From Pseudoselenomonas ruminantium (GTDB lineage: Bacteria > Bacillota > Negativicutes > Selenomonadales > Selenomonadaceae), in contig NZ_FNJQ01000006.1 in NCBI RefSeq assembly GCF_900104055.1, forward strand, positions 1 through 64,000: 64,000 nucleotides of DNA, written 5' to 3'. The notes under the pieces were generated by a model. That model saw nothing but the letters and a program-made list of their open reading frames with translations, searched no databases and was not told the DNA's origin. The position numbers and the translations under genes were made by a program. Below, piece after piece: positions 44,777 to 52,803 of the stretch (positions within the stretch are counted from its first letter, which is position 1; each line of letters starts with the position of its first letter).

Positions 44777-46063
44777 GTGGTGCGGAAGAAGATTGGGCAG
44801 GATGCCCGCATGGTGCATGTGGCCTATGCCATGACGGATAAGCAGGGAACCTATAGCAAATATATTGGAACGTCGATATATTCGCTGTTTGCTCGTACAG
44901 ATGCCTGGGTAACGGTGCATCTACTCCACGATGAGACACTGACGGAACAGAACCGGGATTACTTTATCGAATTGGCACGCAGCTGCGGGCAGCAGATGTT
45001 CTTTTATAATATGGCAGAGCTTTGCCAGGATATTTTGCAGGAAGCAAGGGAGATCTTTAAGGAAGCCGTGGACACAGACTACTATACGCCGGCTGCGCTC
45101 TATCGAATTTTAGCAGCACGGGTATTGCCGAAGAATGTAAAGCGGCTGATCTATTTGGATGCGGATACGATTGTGAATATGGATATCCGCAAATTTTGGG
45201 AAATCTTCATGGATAATCATCCCATTGGTGCTGTGGGGGAACGTGATTTGATGAATCATTACCAACGGCAGGTGGATAAATCCATTGATGAAAAACTTTA
45301 CCTGTTTAAAAATAGCTGGACAGATTCCGATAGCTGTTTCAACTCCGGGGTGTTGATCATGGATTTGGAACGCCTGCGGAATATGGGGGATATATTGTTG
45401 CCGGGGTTGCAGTTCCTCGTACAGCATCAGGATGAGTGCCAATTCTTTGACCAGGATATCCTGAACTATTTCTTTTCCCGGGATTACATGCATTTGCCAT
45501 GGAACTACAATATTCTGCAACATTGGGACAGAAAGTGGGGAGAGCCGGAGTTGCGGGAAGGCATTTATCACTACATGGGACGTACCTTGCGCCTGAATTT
45601 TGCAGATCCGCGCGATAGTGTATTTTATGAGGCTTTTGTGCATACTCCATGGTGCAATGCGGAATATATCTGCAAGAGTCTTATCGTGACACGGGACGTC
45701 ATATCGGGAAATATCCACAAGAATAATGAACTTAATCGAAGGGCTGCCGCGGTTTGGGGGAGACGCAGACGGGTATTTGTCGGGCCGAAAGAAAATGAGG
45801 AGAAACTTCGGGAAATGTTTTTTCTGCAAGATGTGGAGCCCTATGTGGCATTAGAAGAAGGATGGGAGAAAACAGGCCTGCATCTTCCCTATGATTTGAG
45901 CACCCATGTCTATGTGTTCTTCCTGGATACCTTTCCGGAACTGCGCAAGCAATTAGAGGAGGCTGGCTGGCAGGAATGGGAAGATTTCATTGATGGCAAG
46001 GCACTGATTCTGCCTCGTCCTGCACATTTGTTAGATGAATATCGTATTTTTATGGTTATGTAG
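44777..46063 (+). CDS. GT8 family glycosyltransferase, flagellin locus
   Basis: Several GTG codons could start the gene (44768, 44777, 44780); GTG 44777 is best spaced behind GTGAGGTGG. The N-terminal ~290 residues are a glycosyltransferase family 8 domain: VAYAMTDKQGTYSKYIGTSI, the DxD motif RLIYLDADTIVNMD that binds metal and nucleotide-sugar, NSGVLIMDLERL and FFDQDILNYFF with MHLPWNYN. The C-terminal ~140 residues contain a second region (RRVFVGPKENEEKLREMFFL) shared with the next protein. Being between two flagellin genes, it probably glycosylates flagellin or the hook/filament. The sugar is unknown. Confidence 0.85.
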   Translation: MVRKKIGQDARMVHVAYAMTDKQGTYSKYIGTSIYSLFARTDAWVTVHLLHDETLTEQNRDYFIELARSCGQQMFFYNMAELCQDILQEAREIFKEAVDTDYYTPAALYRILAARVLPKNVKRLIYLDADTIVNMDIRKFWEIFMDNHPIGAVGERDLMNHYQRQVDKSIDEKLYLFKNSWTDSDSCFNSGVLIMDLERLRNMGDILLPGLQFLVQHQDECQFFDQDILNYFFSRDYMHLPWNYNILQHWDRKWGEPELREGIYHYMGRTLRLNFADPRDSVFYEAFVHTPWCNAEYICKSLIVTRDVISGNIHKNNELNRRAAAVWGRRRRVFVGPKENEEKLREMFFLQDVEPYVALEEGWEKTGLHLPYDLSTHVYVFFLDTFPELRKQLEEAGWQEWEDFIDGKALILPRPAHLLDEYRIFMVM

Positions 46064-46075
46064 GAGGTGCCGCTG

Positions 46076-47260
46076 ATGATACATATTTGTTATGCAGTTT
46101 CTGATAAGAAGGGCACCTATACCAAGCTTATCGGAGCATCCATGCATTCAGTTTTCGCCCATACAGAAGAATGGGTGACGGTACATATCCTGCATGATTA
46201 TAGCCTGTCTGAAGATAACCGGCGCTATCTGATGCAACTGGTGCGCAGCTATGGTCAGCAATTGGTTTTTCATGATTTGGAGCTCCAATATAAAGACCGT
46301 TTGGCACGAATGGAGTCGGGCAATAAATGGATGGAGAAAAATGGCAAGTCAGGAAATGGTCGGGCTGACTGGTTTCGGCTTTTGCTCGGTGAAGAGCTGA
46401 CTGATGTAGAACGGCTGATCTATCTTGATGCTGATACCATAGTCAATCTGGATATCAAGGAGCTTTGGGCAGAAAAAACAGGTGAAAATGGACTGGCGGC
46501 TGTGCCGGATGGGATGATACAGGATGATCATGTCAGCAAGTTGGTCAAAAAAGGTCTTTGTGAGGCGAAACGTTATTTCAATGCTCAAGTTTTATTGCTG
46601 AATATGCCGGCATTCTCACAGGAAAAGGATCTTTTGGAAAGAGGCGTGGCTTTTCTAAGAAAACATGAGTTAAGTGATTATCCTGTACAGGATGTTTTGA
46701 ATCATGTTTTTGGGGCAGCTTGTTGCTTGTTGCCGGATAAATACAATACTTGGGTTATGAAGGAAATCAATCAGGGAAACAATACGTTGGAACCATGTAT
46801 CTATAGTTATAATGGATTGCATGCATTTGATTATGGCAACAACTATCAGCGTCTGTTTTGGGAGAATTTTTCTGATACTCCATGGTGTGATACGAATTTT
46901 CTTTGTCGGTTGGCGCATAATATTCAGCAGAATGCCAATTCAAAATTATTGATCTATGCAAATCTTACGGCAGGCAAGAGACGTATTGTTGTGGGGCCGG
47001 ACAAGGAGGCAGATAAGTATAAGAAGATGCTGATGCTGCGGGAGGATGAGCGTTACCTGACTGCTGGTGAACTCCATGCCGATGGTATGAATCTTGCACC
47101 GGCTGAAATCTTGATCATATTCCTGCCTTACGAGCAATTTACGCAGATGAAGAAACATCTTGAAGCCTGTGGAGCCATAGAAGGGATTCACTTTTTGAAT
47201 GGCATGGTATTGACCGCATTGGATGTTCGGCAGGATGCCAAGGCTTTCCTGGAGGCATGA
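46076..47260 (+). CDS. GT8 family glycosyltransferase, flagellin locus
   Basis: ATG 46076 lies eight bases after AGGAGG. The 394-residue protein is a paralogue of the preceding one: ICYAVSDKKGTYTKLIGASM, RLIYLDADTIVNLDIKELWA with the DxD motif, NAQVLLLNMPAF, PVQDVLNHVFG, and the same C-terminal module (RIVVGPDKEADKYKKMLMLR). The two genes are 12 bases apart and so co-transcribed. Sequential addition of two sugars by the pair is a reasonable guess. It ends at a bidirectional terminator shared with the convergent flagellin. Confidence 0.85.
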   Translation: MIHICYAVSDKKGTYTKLIGASMHSVFAHTEEWVTVHILHDYSLSEDNRRYLMQLVRSYGQQLVFHDLELQYKDRLARMESGNKWMEKNGKSGNGRADWFRLLLGEELTDVERLIYLDADTIVNLDIKELWAEKTGENGLAAVPDGMIQDDHVSKLVKKGLCEAKRYFNAQVLLLNMPAFSQEKDLLERGVAFLRKHELSDYPVQDVLNHVFGAACCLLPDKYNTWVMKEINQGNNTLEPCIYSYNGLHAFDYGNNYQRLFWENFSDTPWCDTNFLCRLAHNIQQNANSKLLIYANLTAGKRRIVVGPDKEADKYKKMLMLREDERYLTAGELHADGMNLAPAEILIIFLPYEQFTQMKKHLEACGAIEGIHFLNGMVLTALDVRQDAKAFLEA

Positions 47261-47287
47261 AAAAAGGAGCTATAAAGCTCCTTTTTT
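47260..47287. terminator. Bidirectional terminator between convergent genes
   Basis: AAAAAAGGAGCT (47260-47271), loop ATAA, AGCTCCTTTTTT (47276-47287). The palindrome gives a T run on both strands and lies exactly between the convergent stop codons. Confidence 0.9.
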
Positions 47288-49056
47288 CATTGCAGCAAGC
47301 CTAAGACATTGTTGCTATTCTGGTTAGCCTGAGCTAGCATGGATTGGGAGGTCTGCAGCAGGACGTTGGCCCGGGTATAGGACGTGAAGGCTTTGGCCAT
47401 ATCGGCATCCCGGATCACGCTTTCGGAGGCGGTGACATTTTCGTGGGCGGTGCTGAGGTTAGCGGCGGCAAAGTTCAGCCGCACCTGCATGGCGCCGACG
47501 GTGATCTGCTGCTTGATGGCCCGGTTAAGGGCGCGGTCTACAACGGTGATGGCCGAATTGGCTTTGGACTGCGTGACGACGCTGACGGTAGTGCCGTCGC
47601 TTTTTTTGAGTCCCAGTGATTCACAACGCATATCGGCCAATCCCATGCGGATGGCCTGATTGGCCTTGGTGCCGATCTGGAAGGACAGGTTCTTTTCCGG
47701 ATCGGCGCTGTTTGCTTTATTCGTCAGATAGCGTAGTATCATATAGCCAGCCGCGTAGGCATCATCACCCTCGGCGGTAGAAGAATTTTCCAAGGTATTG
47801 CGCAATTTTTCCGTATCTGCCGCCATAGCTTCAATCTTGCTCTTGCGGTAATCGTCAATACCATGAACCAGTTCGGCGGCGCCTTCTTTGATATATTTGG
47901 GCAGGCTGCTGAAATTCTTGATATTGGCTGACATCAGGGCATGTGTCATTTCGTGGGCGATAGTTCGGTCCAGATAGAGTTCGTTGGATGAACCTGCCAC
48001 AGCCCCATTGGGATCTGACAGGTCAAGATTGTTGTAATAGTGCATGTTGACGGTCAGGCTGAGGCCGTTGGTAATGCCGGTACTGGTATTGAAGCTTGAC
48101 GTGACAAAGGCCAGTGTGCCATCATCCGCATCTGTGAACTTGACATCCATCGAGCGCACCGAAGTGCCGTTTTCCTCGAAATTCAGCGCATAGGATTCAT
48201 CAATCAGGTCCATGCAGTTCTGCAGCCACTCATTATCCAAAGCGGAGATGATGGCAGATTTCATCTCGTCATTTTCGGTATCCGGCCAGTTGACGGTCAG
48301 GCCGCGGATGATGGTGGAGTCTTTGGGGGAGCCGGCATAGGGATTGCCTTTTTCCGGCACGATGCTTTCGGCAGTCTTGATGACTTCGCCGCCAGTATCC
48401 TTGCCGGTGATAGCGCCGGTATCATCGTTGCTGAGGTCAATGCCGCAGGCTGCCAGGCCATGTTCCTCGACATCGGCGATAAAACTGTCAATCAGTGCTT
48501 TTTCATCCTTGAACATGCCGCAGGAGGTGTAGTTGATGGCTGCATCGAGCGCCGCCTGGGCAGGGAGCTGGGAATCATCCAGATAACTCATAAAGGAGAC
48601 GATGGCATCGTGCTGGTCGGCAACGATATTGCGTCCCATGGTGCCGTTGATCAGATATTGGCCGTTGAAGGTGATATTGGCATTGTCGTCAATCTGGGAC
48701 ATATACTGCGTCAGCTGGTTCTGGATAATTGCCCGGTCTACATCGGTGTTGGTGTCATTGGCCGCATCGAGGGCCTTTTCCTTGAAGGCTTTCAAAATAT
48801 CCACGGTGGAGGAGATTGCGCCTTCCGCGACCTTCATCATGCTGTTGGCATTCTGGGTGTTGCTGTAGGCGGCAGCCAGCCCCCGGATATTTACCCGCAT
48901 CCGTTCGCTGATGGCATAAGCCGATGCATCATCTGCGGCACTGTTGATTTTCATGCCTGTGGACACCTGTTGGAGCTGCTTGGCAAGTTCATTGGTGTTC
49001 TTGTTCAGCGTGTTCAATGAACTCACAGCTGTCATGTTGTTTTTGACCACCATCAT
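47287..49056 (-). CDS. Flagellinolysin: flagellin with HExxH metallopeptidase domain
   Basis: A 589-residue flagellin. The D0/D1 ends are complete (MMVVKNNMTAVSSLNTLNKN, NSAADDASAYAISERM; IRDADMAKAFTSYTRANVLL, ANQNSNNVLGLLQ). The variable region, residues ~145-450, is a zinc peptidase domain: H368-E-M-T-H372 in DRTIAHEMTHALMSANIKNF, then Y-I-K-E391-G-A-A-E395 in KYIKEGAAELVHGIDDYRKS, supplying the third ligand. This is the arrangement of flagellinolysins, described as proteolytic flagellins that build enzymatically active filaments. RBS AAAGGA precedes ATG-ATG. It has no flagellar promoter directly in front and is 46 bases behind a secreted protein gene. Confidence 0.9.
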   Translation of the reverse strand: MMVVKNNMTAVSSLNTLNKNTNELAKQLQQVSTGMKINSAADDASAYAISERMRVNIRGLAAAYSNTQNANSMMKVAEGAISSTVDILKAFKEKALDAANDTNTDVDRAIIQNQLTQYMSQIDDNANITFNGQYLINGTMGRNIVADQHDAIVSFMSYLDDSQLPAQAALDAAINYTSCGMFKDEKALIDSFIADVEEHGLAACGIDLSNDDTGAITGKDTGGEVIKTAESIVPEKGNPYAGSPKDSTIIRGLTVNWPDTENDEMKSAIISALDNEWLQNCMDLIDESYALNFEENGTSVRSMDVKFTDADDGTLAFVTSSFNTSTGITNGLSLTVNMHYYNNLDLSDPNGAVAGSSNELYLDRTIAHEMTHALMSANIKNFSSLPKYIKEGAAELVHGIDDYRKSKIEAMAADTEKLRNTLENSSTAEGDDAYAAGYMILRYLTNKANSADPEKNLSFQIGTKANQAIRMGLADMRCESLGLKKSDGTTVSVVTQSKANSAITVVDRALNRAIKQQITVGAMQVRLNFAAANLSTAHENVTASESVIRDADMAKAFTSYTRANVLLQTSQSMLAQANQNSNNVLGLLQ

Positions 49057-49102
49057 AGCGTATCAATCCTTTCGCTGCTGATTGCTTCCTGCTGGTTTTC
49101 TT

Positions 49103-49756
49103 TTACCGGGTTATTTTTTTGTTTAAATCATCGAAGAAAGATTTGCTGATCCGGCCGAAGATGCCTTTCTCGCCATGGTTGGAGTCATCCCGCAGCCGCA
49201 GTTCATCGCGAGCCATGATGCGTTTGTTGGTCTTGGAGTCGAAGACTTCGAATTTCAGGCGTACGGTGGAGGTGTAGACTGTTCTGGCCGGATGATAGAC
49301 GGGGACCGTATAGGAATAGGTTTCGGACACTTTCTGGCCGTTGGGGAGTTTTTTCGTCCGCGTAGCAGTGCGGGATTCCCAGGTGGTATAGGGCTCCTTG
49401 ATATAGGAATCGTTATGCCATTTGAGCAGTTCACATTGGATATAGACGTCAGCGGCTTCGTTGGGATTGTCCGGGGAAAGCACGGCAGCCTTGTCCGGAC
49501 GGATCAGGTGATATTGGGGGCGCTGGGCGTTTTTCAGATATTCTTCCTGCAAAGTCTGATTCAGCAGGTCGCTTTCGAATTCTGCGGTGTCCGTCAGCAC
49601 AACATCGTAGACCACTGCTTTTTTGATCTGGCTGAAGTTGTAATCCTTGTCATACCAGTCTGTTTTCTCTGCACTGGCAGGTAGGGTGGGGAGCAGCAAC
49701 AGACACAACAATAGCAGCAGTTTTTGCCAGTGGAATGATTGCAGCAATGTTTTCAT
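49103..49756 (-). CDS. Secreted protein upstream of flagellinolysin
   Basis: ATG 49756 has AAGGAGGA six bases upstream, so it is preferred to the frame's earlier start at 49816. The 217-residue protein has a signal peptide (LLLLLCLLLLPTLPASAEKT) and a mature domain with long charged beta strands (HPARTVYTSTVRLKFEVFDS, ADVYIQCELLKWHNDSYIKE). No family recognised. Residues SKTNKRIMARDELR are typical of envelope proteins that combine several paralogous strands. It is probably transcribed with the flagellinolysin gene and could be a periplasmic protector against, or partner of, the peptidase. That is speculation from position. Confidence 0.6.
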   Translation of the reverse strand: MKTLLQSFHWQKLLLLLCLLLLPTLPASAEKTDWYDKDYNFSQIKKAVVYDVVLTDTAEFESDLLNQTLQEEYLKNAQRPQYHLIRPDKAAVLSPDNPNEAADVYIQCELLKWHNDSYIKEPYTTWESRTATRTKKLPNGQKVSETYSYTVPVYHPARTVYTSTVRLKFEVFDSKTNKRIMARDELRLRDDSNHGEKGIFGRISKSFFDDLNKKITR

Positions 49757-49787
49757 GGGATTTCCTCCTTTGGAATAGATATAACCA

Positions 49788-49816
49788 TTATTATTTATAT
49801 CGAATAAGACTGTCAA
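49788..49816 (-). promoter_or_regulatory. Sigma-A type promoter of the secreted protein/flagellinolysin unit
   Basis: On the minus strand TTGACA (49816-49811), a 17-base spacer, TAATAA (49793-49788). It lies 32 bases before ATG 49756 and faces away from the bioY promoter. Confidence 0.65.
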
Positions 49817-49832
49817 TAACTTAAGATTAATC

Positions 49833-49864
49833 TTGTTAACTTTGCGTAAAATAGGAGTTGACGA
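49833..49864 (+). promoter_or_regulatory. BirA-type biotin operator
   Basis: TTGTTAAC (49833-49840), 16 bases, GTTGACGA (49857-49864). The biotin repressor consensus is TTGTTAAC-N14/16-GTTAACAA, so the left arm is perfect and the right has two changes. The right arm covers the -35 box of the bioY promoter, as expected for repression by biotin-loaded BirA. Confidence 0.75.
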
Positions 49865-49886
49865 TATGCGGGGATGTGTCTATAAT
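49858..49886 (+). promoter_or_regulatory. Sigma-A promoter of bioY
   Basis: TTGACG (49858-49863), a 17-base spacer and TATAAT (49881-49886). Confidence 0.8.
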
Positions 49887-49933
49887 GAAGGAGGTTTGTA
49901 GAACTTGTTATCCTTTTAGACGGAGGCGTTATC

Positions 49934-50506
49934 ATGCAGAGAGATTTGGCGATTGATATGGAAAATGAACGGGAACATTTCACGGTGCGGGAAATGATGA
50001 AGATGGCGCTATGCGTGGCGTTCTGCTGTGTGTCGGCATTTATCTCCTTTCCTCTGCCCTTCACGCCGGGACTGGTGACGGCTTTGACGGTGGCCTTGAC
50101 GGTGACGGCATTGGTGTTGCCGCCGCGCTTGGTATTTGTTACCGTGGCTTCGTATGTGTTCTTGGGAGCTATTGGCCTGCCGATTTTCCCCGGCGGTGTG
50201 GGCGGCTTGGGACGCCTTCTTGGACCGACGGGCGGCTTTTATATTGGCTGGCCTGTTGTCTGCATGATTGTCAGCTGGCTGAAAGGGAAGAATATAAACT
50301 TCCGCCGCTATGCGCTGGTCTCAGTGCTGGCCGGTGTGCCGCTTACCTATGTAGGCGGCTTGATTTCCATGATGCTGGTGATGCAGGTCGATTTGTGGCA
50401 GGGGCTGGTCATGGCGGTATTCCCCTTTATTCCTGGGGATATCATGAAGGCACTGTTGGCAGCCTTTATTGCCGTTCGCGTCAATAAGATGCTGGAAAAA
50501 CGTTGA
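49934..50506 (+). CDS. bioY: BioY biotin transporter
   Basis: A 190-residue protein with six membrane segments. The BioY signature is clear: LPFTPGLVTALTVALTVTAL, SYVFLGAIGLPIFPGGVGGL and LLGPTGGFYIGWP. BioY is the substrate-binding S component that takes up biotin alone or with ECF ATPases. GGAGG stands before ATG 49934. Regulation by BirA is indicated by the operator overlapping its promoter. It may be co-transcribed with the amidase gene 14 bases downstream. Confidence 0.92.
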   Translation: MQRDLAIDMENEREHFTVREMMKMALCVAFCCVSAFISFPLPFTPGLVTALTVALTVTALVLPPRLVFVTVASYVFLGAIGLPIFPGGVGGLGRLLGPTGGFYIGWPVVCMIVSWLKGKNINFRRYALVSVLAGVPLTYVGGLISMMLVMQVDLWQGLVMAVFPFIPGDIMKALLAAFIAVRVNKMLEKR

Positions 50507-50520
50507 AGTGAGGGCGGATT

Positions 50521-51162
50521 ATGTTTAGAAAGATACTGCTTGTGCTGATTGGTCTGTTGCTTTTGCCGGGAACGATGCTGGCGGGGGAACTGCAGATCAT
50601 CGATAAGCCAATCCAATGGTCGGCACAGCGAGAGCAGCTTATCCGTGAATATGCACAGACGCATTATGGTATGGATATGGTTTATATTGTGCCGCAGGCG
50701 ATAGTCGTTCATTGGACGGCTGGAAATACCTGGGAGTCTGCTTACCAGCATTTTTATCAGGAAGCCAGAAGTGATGGAACATTGAATGTGGCCTCGCAGT
50801 TCCTGGTTTCTCGTGATGGGACAGTTTTCCGCTTGACGCCTGAGACAGCTTTGGATCGCCATATCATTGGCTATAATTGGTGTGCAATCGGGATTGAGAA
50901 TGTCGGTGGCGTGAACGGAGCAGAAGATCTGACGGCCAAGCAGCTGGAAGCCAATGTCAAACTTATCTGCTATCTGCAGGAAAAATATCCTACCATTCGT
51001 TATGTTTTTGGCCATTATCAGCAGGATGCGGCCAGAAGCAGCGGTTTGTATCGGGAGAAAGTAGCAGGGTATCGTTCTGAAAAAATAGATCCTGGCCGCA
51101 GTTTTATGGCAGCATTGCAGGCGCGGCTGCAGGGGCGTGAACTCGTGTTTTATCCGGAATAA
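50521..51162 (+). CDS. Exported N-acetylmuramoyl-L-alanine amidase (Amidase_2/PGRP type)
   Basis: A 213-residue protein with a signal peptide (ILLVLIGLLLLPGTMLAGEL). The amidase fold is shown by QAIVVHWTAGNTWESAYQHF (first zinc His), NVASQFLVSRDGTVFRLTPE, ALDRHIIGYNWCAIGIENVG (second His) and RYVFGHYQQDAARSSG. It cleaves the bond between MurNAc and the stem peptide in the periplasm. Length and the absence of cell-wall binding repeats fit a periplasmic recycling or remodelling enzyme. Confidence 0.85.
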   Translation: MFRKILLVLIGLLLLPGTMLAGELQIIDKPIQWSAQREQLIREYAQTHYGMDMVYIVPQAIVVHWTAGNTWESAYQHFYQEARSDGTLNVASQFLVSRDGTVFRLTPETALDRHIIGYNWCAIGIENVGGVNGAEDLTAKQLEANVKLICYLQEKYPTIRYVFGHYQQDAARSSGLYREKVAGYRSEKIDPGRSFMAALQARLQGRELVFYPE

Positions 51163-51173
51163 CCTATGGAGAA

Positions 51174-51206
51174 ATGCAGCTCTGATCGTGGGAGCTGTAT
51201 TTTCTT
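51174..51206 (+). terminator. Probable terminator after amidase gene
   Basis: ATGCAGCTC (51174-51182) pairs with GAGCTGTAT (51192-51200), one G-T pair, then TTTCTTTT. Confidence 0.6.
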
Positions 51207-51229
51207 TTGCCTGAAAGTGTAAATTTATC

Positions 51230-51267
51230 ATATGCCTATTGACATAATAGGTGTAATAGTGTAACAT
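51230..51267 (+). promoter_or_regulatory. Sulfur-operon promoter with palindromic operator, copy 1
   Basis: TTGACA (51239-51244), a 17-base spacer, TAACAT (51262-51267). The half-site TAGGTGTAA (51248-51256) is identical to that of copy 2 at 58715-58723; the left half ATATGCCTA (51230-51238) keeps 6 of 9 bases. A perfect smaller palindrome CCTATT-GACAT-AATAGG covers the -35 box. The regulator is unknown. Confidence 0.7.
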
Positions 51268-51296
51268 AAGGTCATCGTCATTTAGGAGAGATGTAT

Positions 51297-51617
51297 ATGA
51301 AGGATGTACCTGTTGGTGTATTGAATTACATTATGGATGTTTTGCGCGGCCTGTACTTTGGTGAAGTGGTGCTGATTGCCCAGAATGGTGTTCTGATTCA
51401 GGTGGAGCGTACAGAAAAGATGCGGGTGCATCCTTGGCAGGGCATTCCTAAGCCGGCAGAATGGTCGGATGTGACAGAGCGGAATCTGCGCAGGACCATC
51501 GAGCGGGAGTTGGCCAGCCTTTATTATGGCAGGCTCAGCATTATCGTGAAACAGGGAACTGTCACACATTTTGACCGGTTGGAAAAACAGCGGTTCATGG
51601 ATGGCGACGGGATTTGA
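51297..51617 (+). CDS. Tandem DUF2292 (YezD-like) protein
   Basis: ATG 51297 lies eight bases after AGGAG. The 106-residue protein contains two DUF2292-like units: VLRGLYFGEVVLIAQNGVLI with QVERTEKMRV, and ASLYYGRLSIIVKQGTVTHF with DRLEKQRF. YezD-type proteins are usually single-domain (~55 residues) and are associated with sulfur assimilation operons in Firmicutes; their biochemical role is not settled. Here it is the first gene behind a sulfur promoter and precedes the sulfate-binding protein gene. The duplication into one chain is unusual. Confidence 0.75.
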   Translation: MKDVPVGVLNYIMDVLRGLYFGEVVLIAQNGVLIQVERTEKMRVHPWQGIPKPAEWSDVTERNLRRTIERELASLYYGRLSIIVKQGTVTHFDRLEKQRFMDGDGI

Positions 51618-51640
51618 CAAGTCAAGATAGATATATTGGA

Positions 51641-51710
51641 TGAACTGACCAAAAAAATTGGAGGTTCCACAGATTGCCTGTTAGGGGCGATTTGTGGAGC
51701 CTCTTATTTT
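51641..51710 (+). promoter_or_regulatory. Conserved sulfur-operon hairpin, copy 1 (attenuator-like)
   Basis: An 18-base stem, GAGGTTCCACAGATTGCC (51661-51678) with GGCGATTTGTGGAGCCTC (51686-51703), is followed by TTATTTT. The preceding TGAACTGACCAAA block and the stem recur at 58781-58850, with two base pairs changed on both sides. It sits between the DUF2292 gene and the sulfate-binding protein gene. Confidence 0.75.
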
Positions 51711-51747
51711 ATATTTAGGAAATTATTTATTTATTGGGGAGGTAATC

Positions 51748-52782
51748 ATGATGAAATGGTGGAAAAAGACAGGTTTGGCACTCAGCATATTGGCGGCAGC
51801 AGGACTCTTTACGGGCTGCGGCGGTGAACAGGCAGCCAGCGGCGGGGAAAACAAGGGAGCTGGGGAATTCTTGAATGTTTCCTACGATCCCACCCGGGAA
51901 CTCTATGCGGAGTTCAATAAGGAATTCACGGGCGAATGGAAGAAGCAGAGCGGTCAGGATGTGGAGTTCCGTCAGTCCAATGGCGGCTCTGGCAAACAGG
52001 CCCGTTCCGTGATTGAAGGGCTGGAAGCGGATGTGGTGACCTTGGCTCTAGCCTATGACGTGGATGAGATTTCGCAGGCAGGACTTATCGATAAGGATTG
52101 GATCAAGAAATTTCCCGATAACTCCGCTCCCTACACTTCGACCATTGTGTTCTTAGTGCGCAAGGGCAATCCCAAGAATATCCATGACTGGGATGATCTG
52201 GTGCGGGATGATGTGAAGATTGTCACGCCGAACCCGAAGACCTCCGGTGGTGCCCGTTGGAACTATCTGGCGGCCTGGGAGTATGCGCGTCAGAAGTTTA
52301 ACGGCGATGAAAACCAGGTCAAAGATTTCATCAAGAAGCTTTTCCAGAATGTGGTGGCTTTGGATTCTGGTGCCCGCGGCGCAACTACGAGCTTTGTGCA
52401 GCGCGGTCAGGGAGATGTGCTGATTGCCTGGGAAAATGAAGCTTTGATTACACTGAAAGATTCGCCGGACTTTGAGATCGTGGCGCCGTCCTTGTCCATT
52501 TTGGCAGAACCTTCCGTGGCTGTGGTGGATAAGGTTGTAGACAAGAAAGGCACCCGCAAGGTGGCCGAAGCTTATATCAACTATCTCTATTCCGATGCCG
52601 GTCAGGAAATTGCAGCGAAGAATTTCTACCGTCCCCGCAACAAGACCGTGTTCGAGAAGTACAAGAGCCAGTTCCCGGAACTCAAGCTCTTTACCATTGA
52701 CGAAGCCTTTGGCGGCTGGACGAAAGCTCAGAAGGAACATTTTGCCGATGGGGGCACTTTTGACCAGATTTACAAGAAGTGA
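51748..52782 (+). CDS. sbp: Sulfate-binding lipoprotein of the sulfate ABC transporter
   Basis: ATG 51748, just after GGGGAGG, gives a lipoprotein signal ([18 protein letters not shown]). The 344-residue protein has the Sbp/CysP features [70 protein letters not shown] and a C-terminal [10 protein letters not shown]. It captures sulfate or thiosulfate in the periplasm for CysT-CysW-CysA. Here the binding protein and CysT are separated from CysW-CysA by 5.3 kb. Confidence 0.92.
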   Translation: MMKWWKKTGLALSILAAAGLFTGCGGEQAASGGENKGAGEFLNVSYDPTRELYAEFNKEFTGEWKKQSGQDVEFRQSNGGSGKQARSVIEGLEADVVTLALAYDVDEISQAGLIDKDWIKKFPDNSAPYTSTIVFLVRKGNPKNIHDWDDLVRDDVKIVTPNPKTSGGARWNYLAAWEYARQKFNGDENQVKDFIKKLFQNVVALDSGARGATTSFVQRGQGDVLIAWENEALITLKDSPDFEIVAPSLSILAEPSVAVVDKVVDKKGTRKVAEAYINYLYSDAGQEIAAKNFYRPRNKTVFEKYKSQFPELKLFTIDEAFGGWTKAQKEHFADGGTFDQIYKK

Positions 52783-52803
52783 TTTATAGAAGGGGGAAGC
52801 GAT

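Noticed and set aside
51636..51827. Open frame through the sulfur hairpin, in phase with the DUF2292 gene after its TGA
   Set aside because: Reading through TGA would extend the protein into the hairpin and on into the sulfate-binding gene's signal region in another frame. The pairing changes in the stem are better explained by RNA structure; the copy at 58781 soon reaches a stop.
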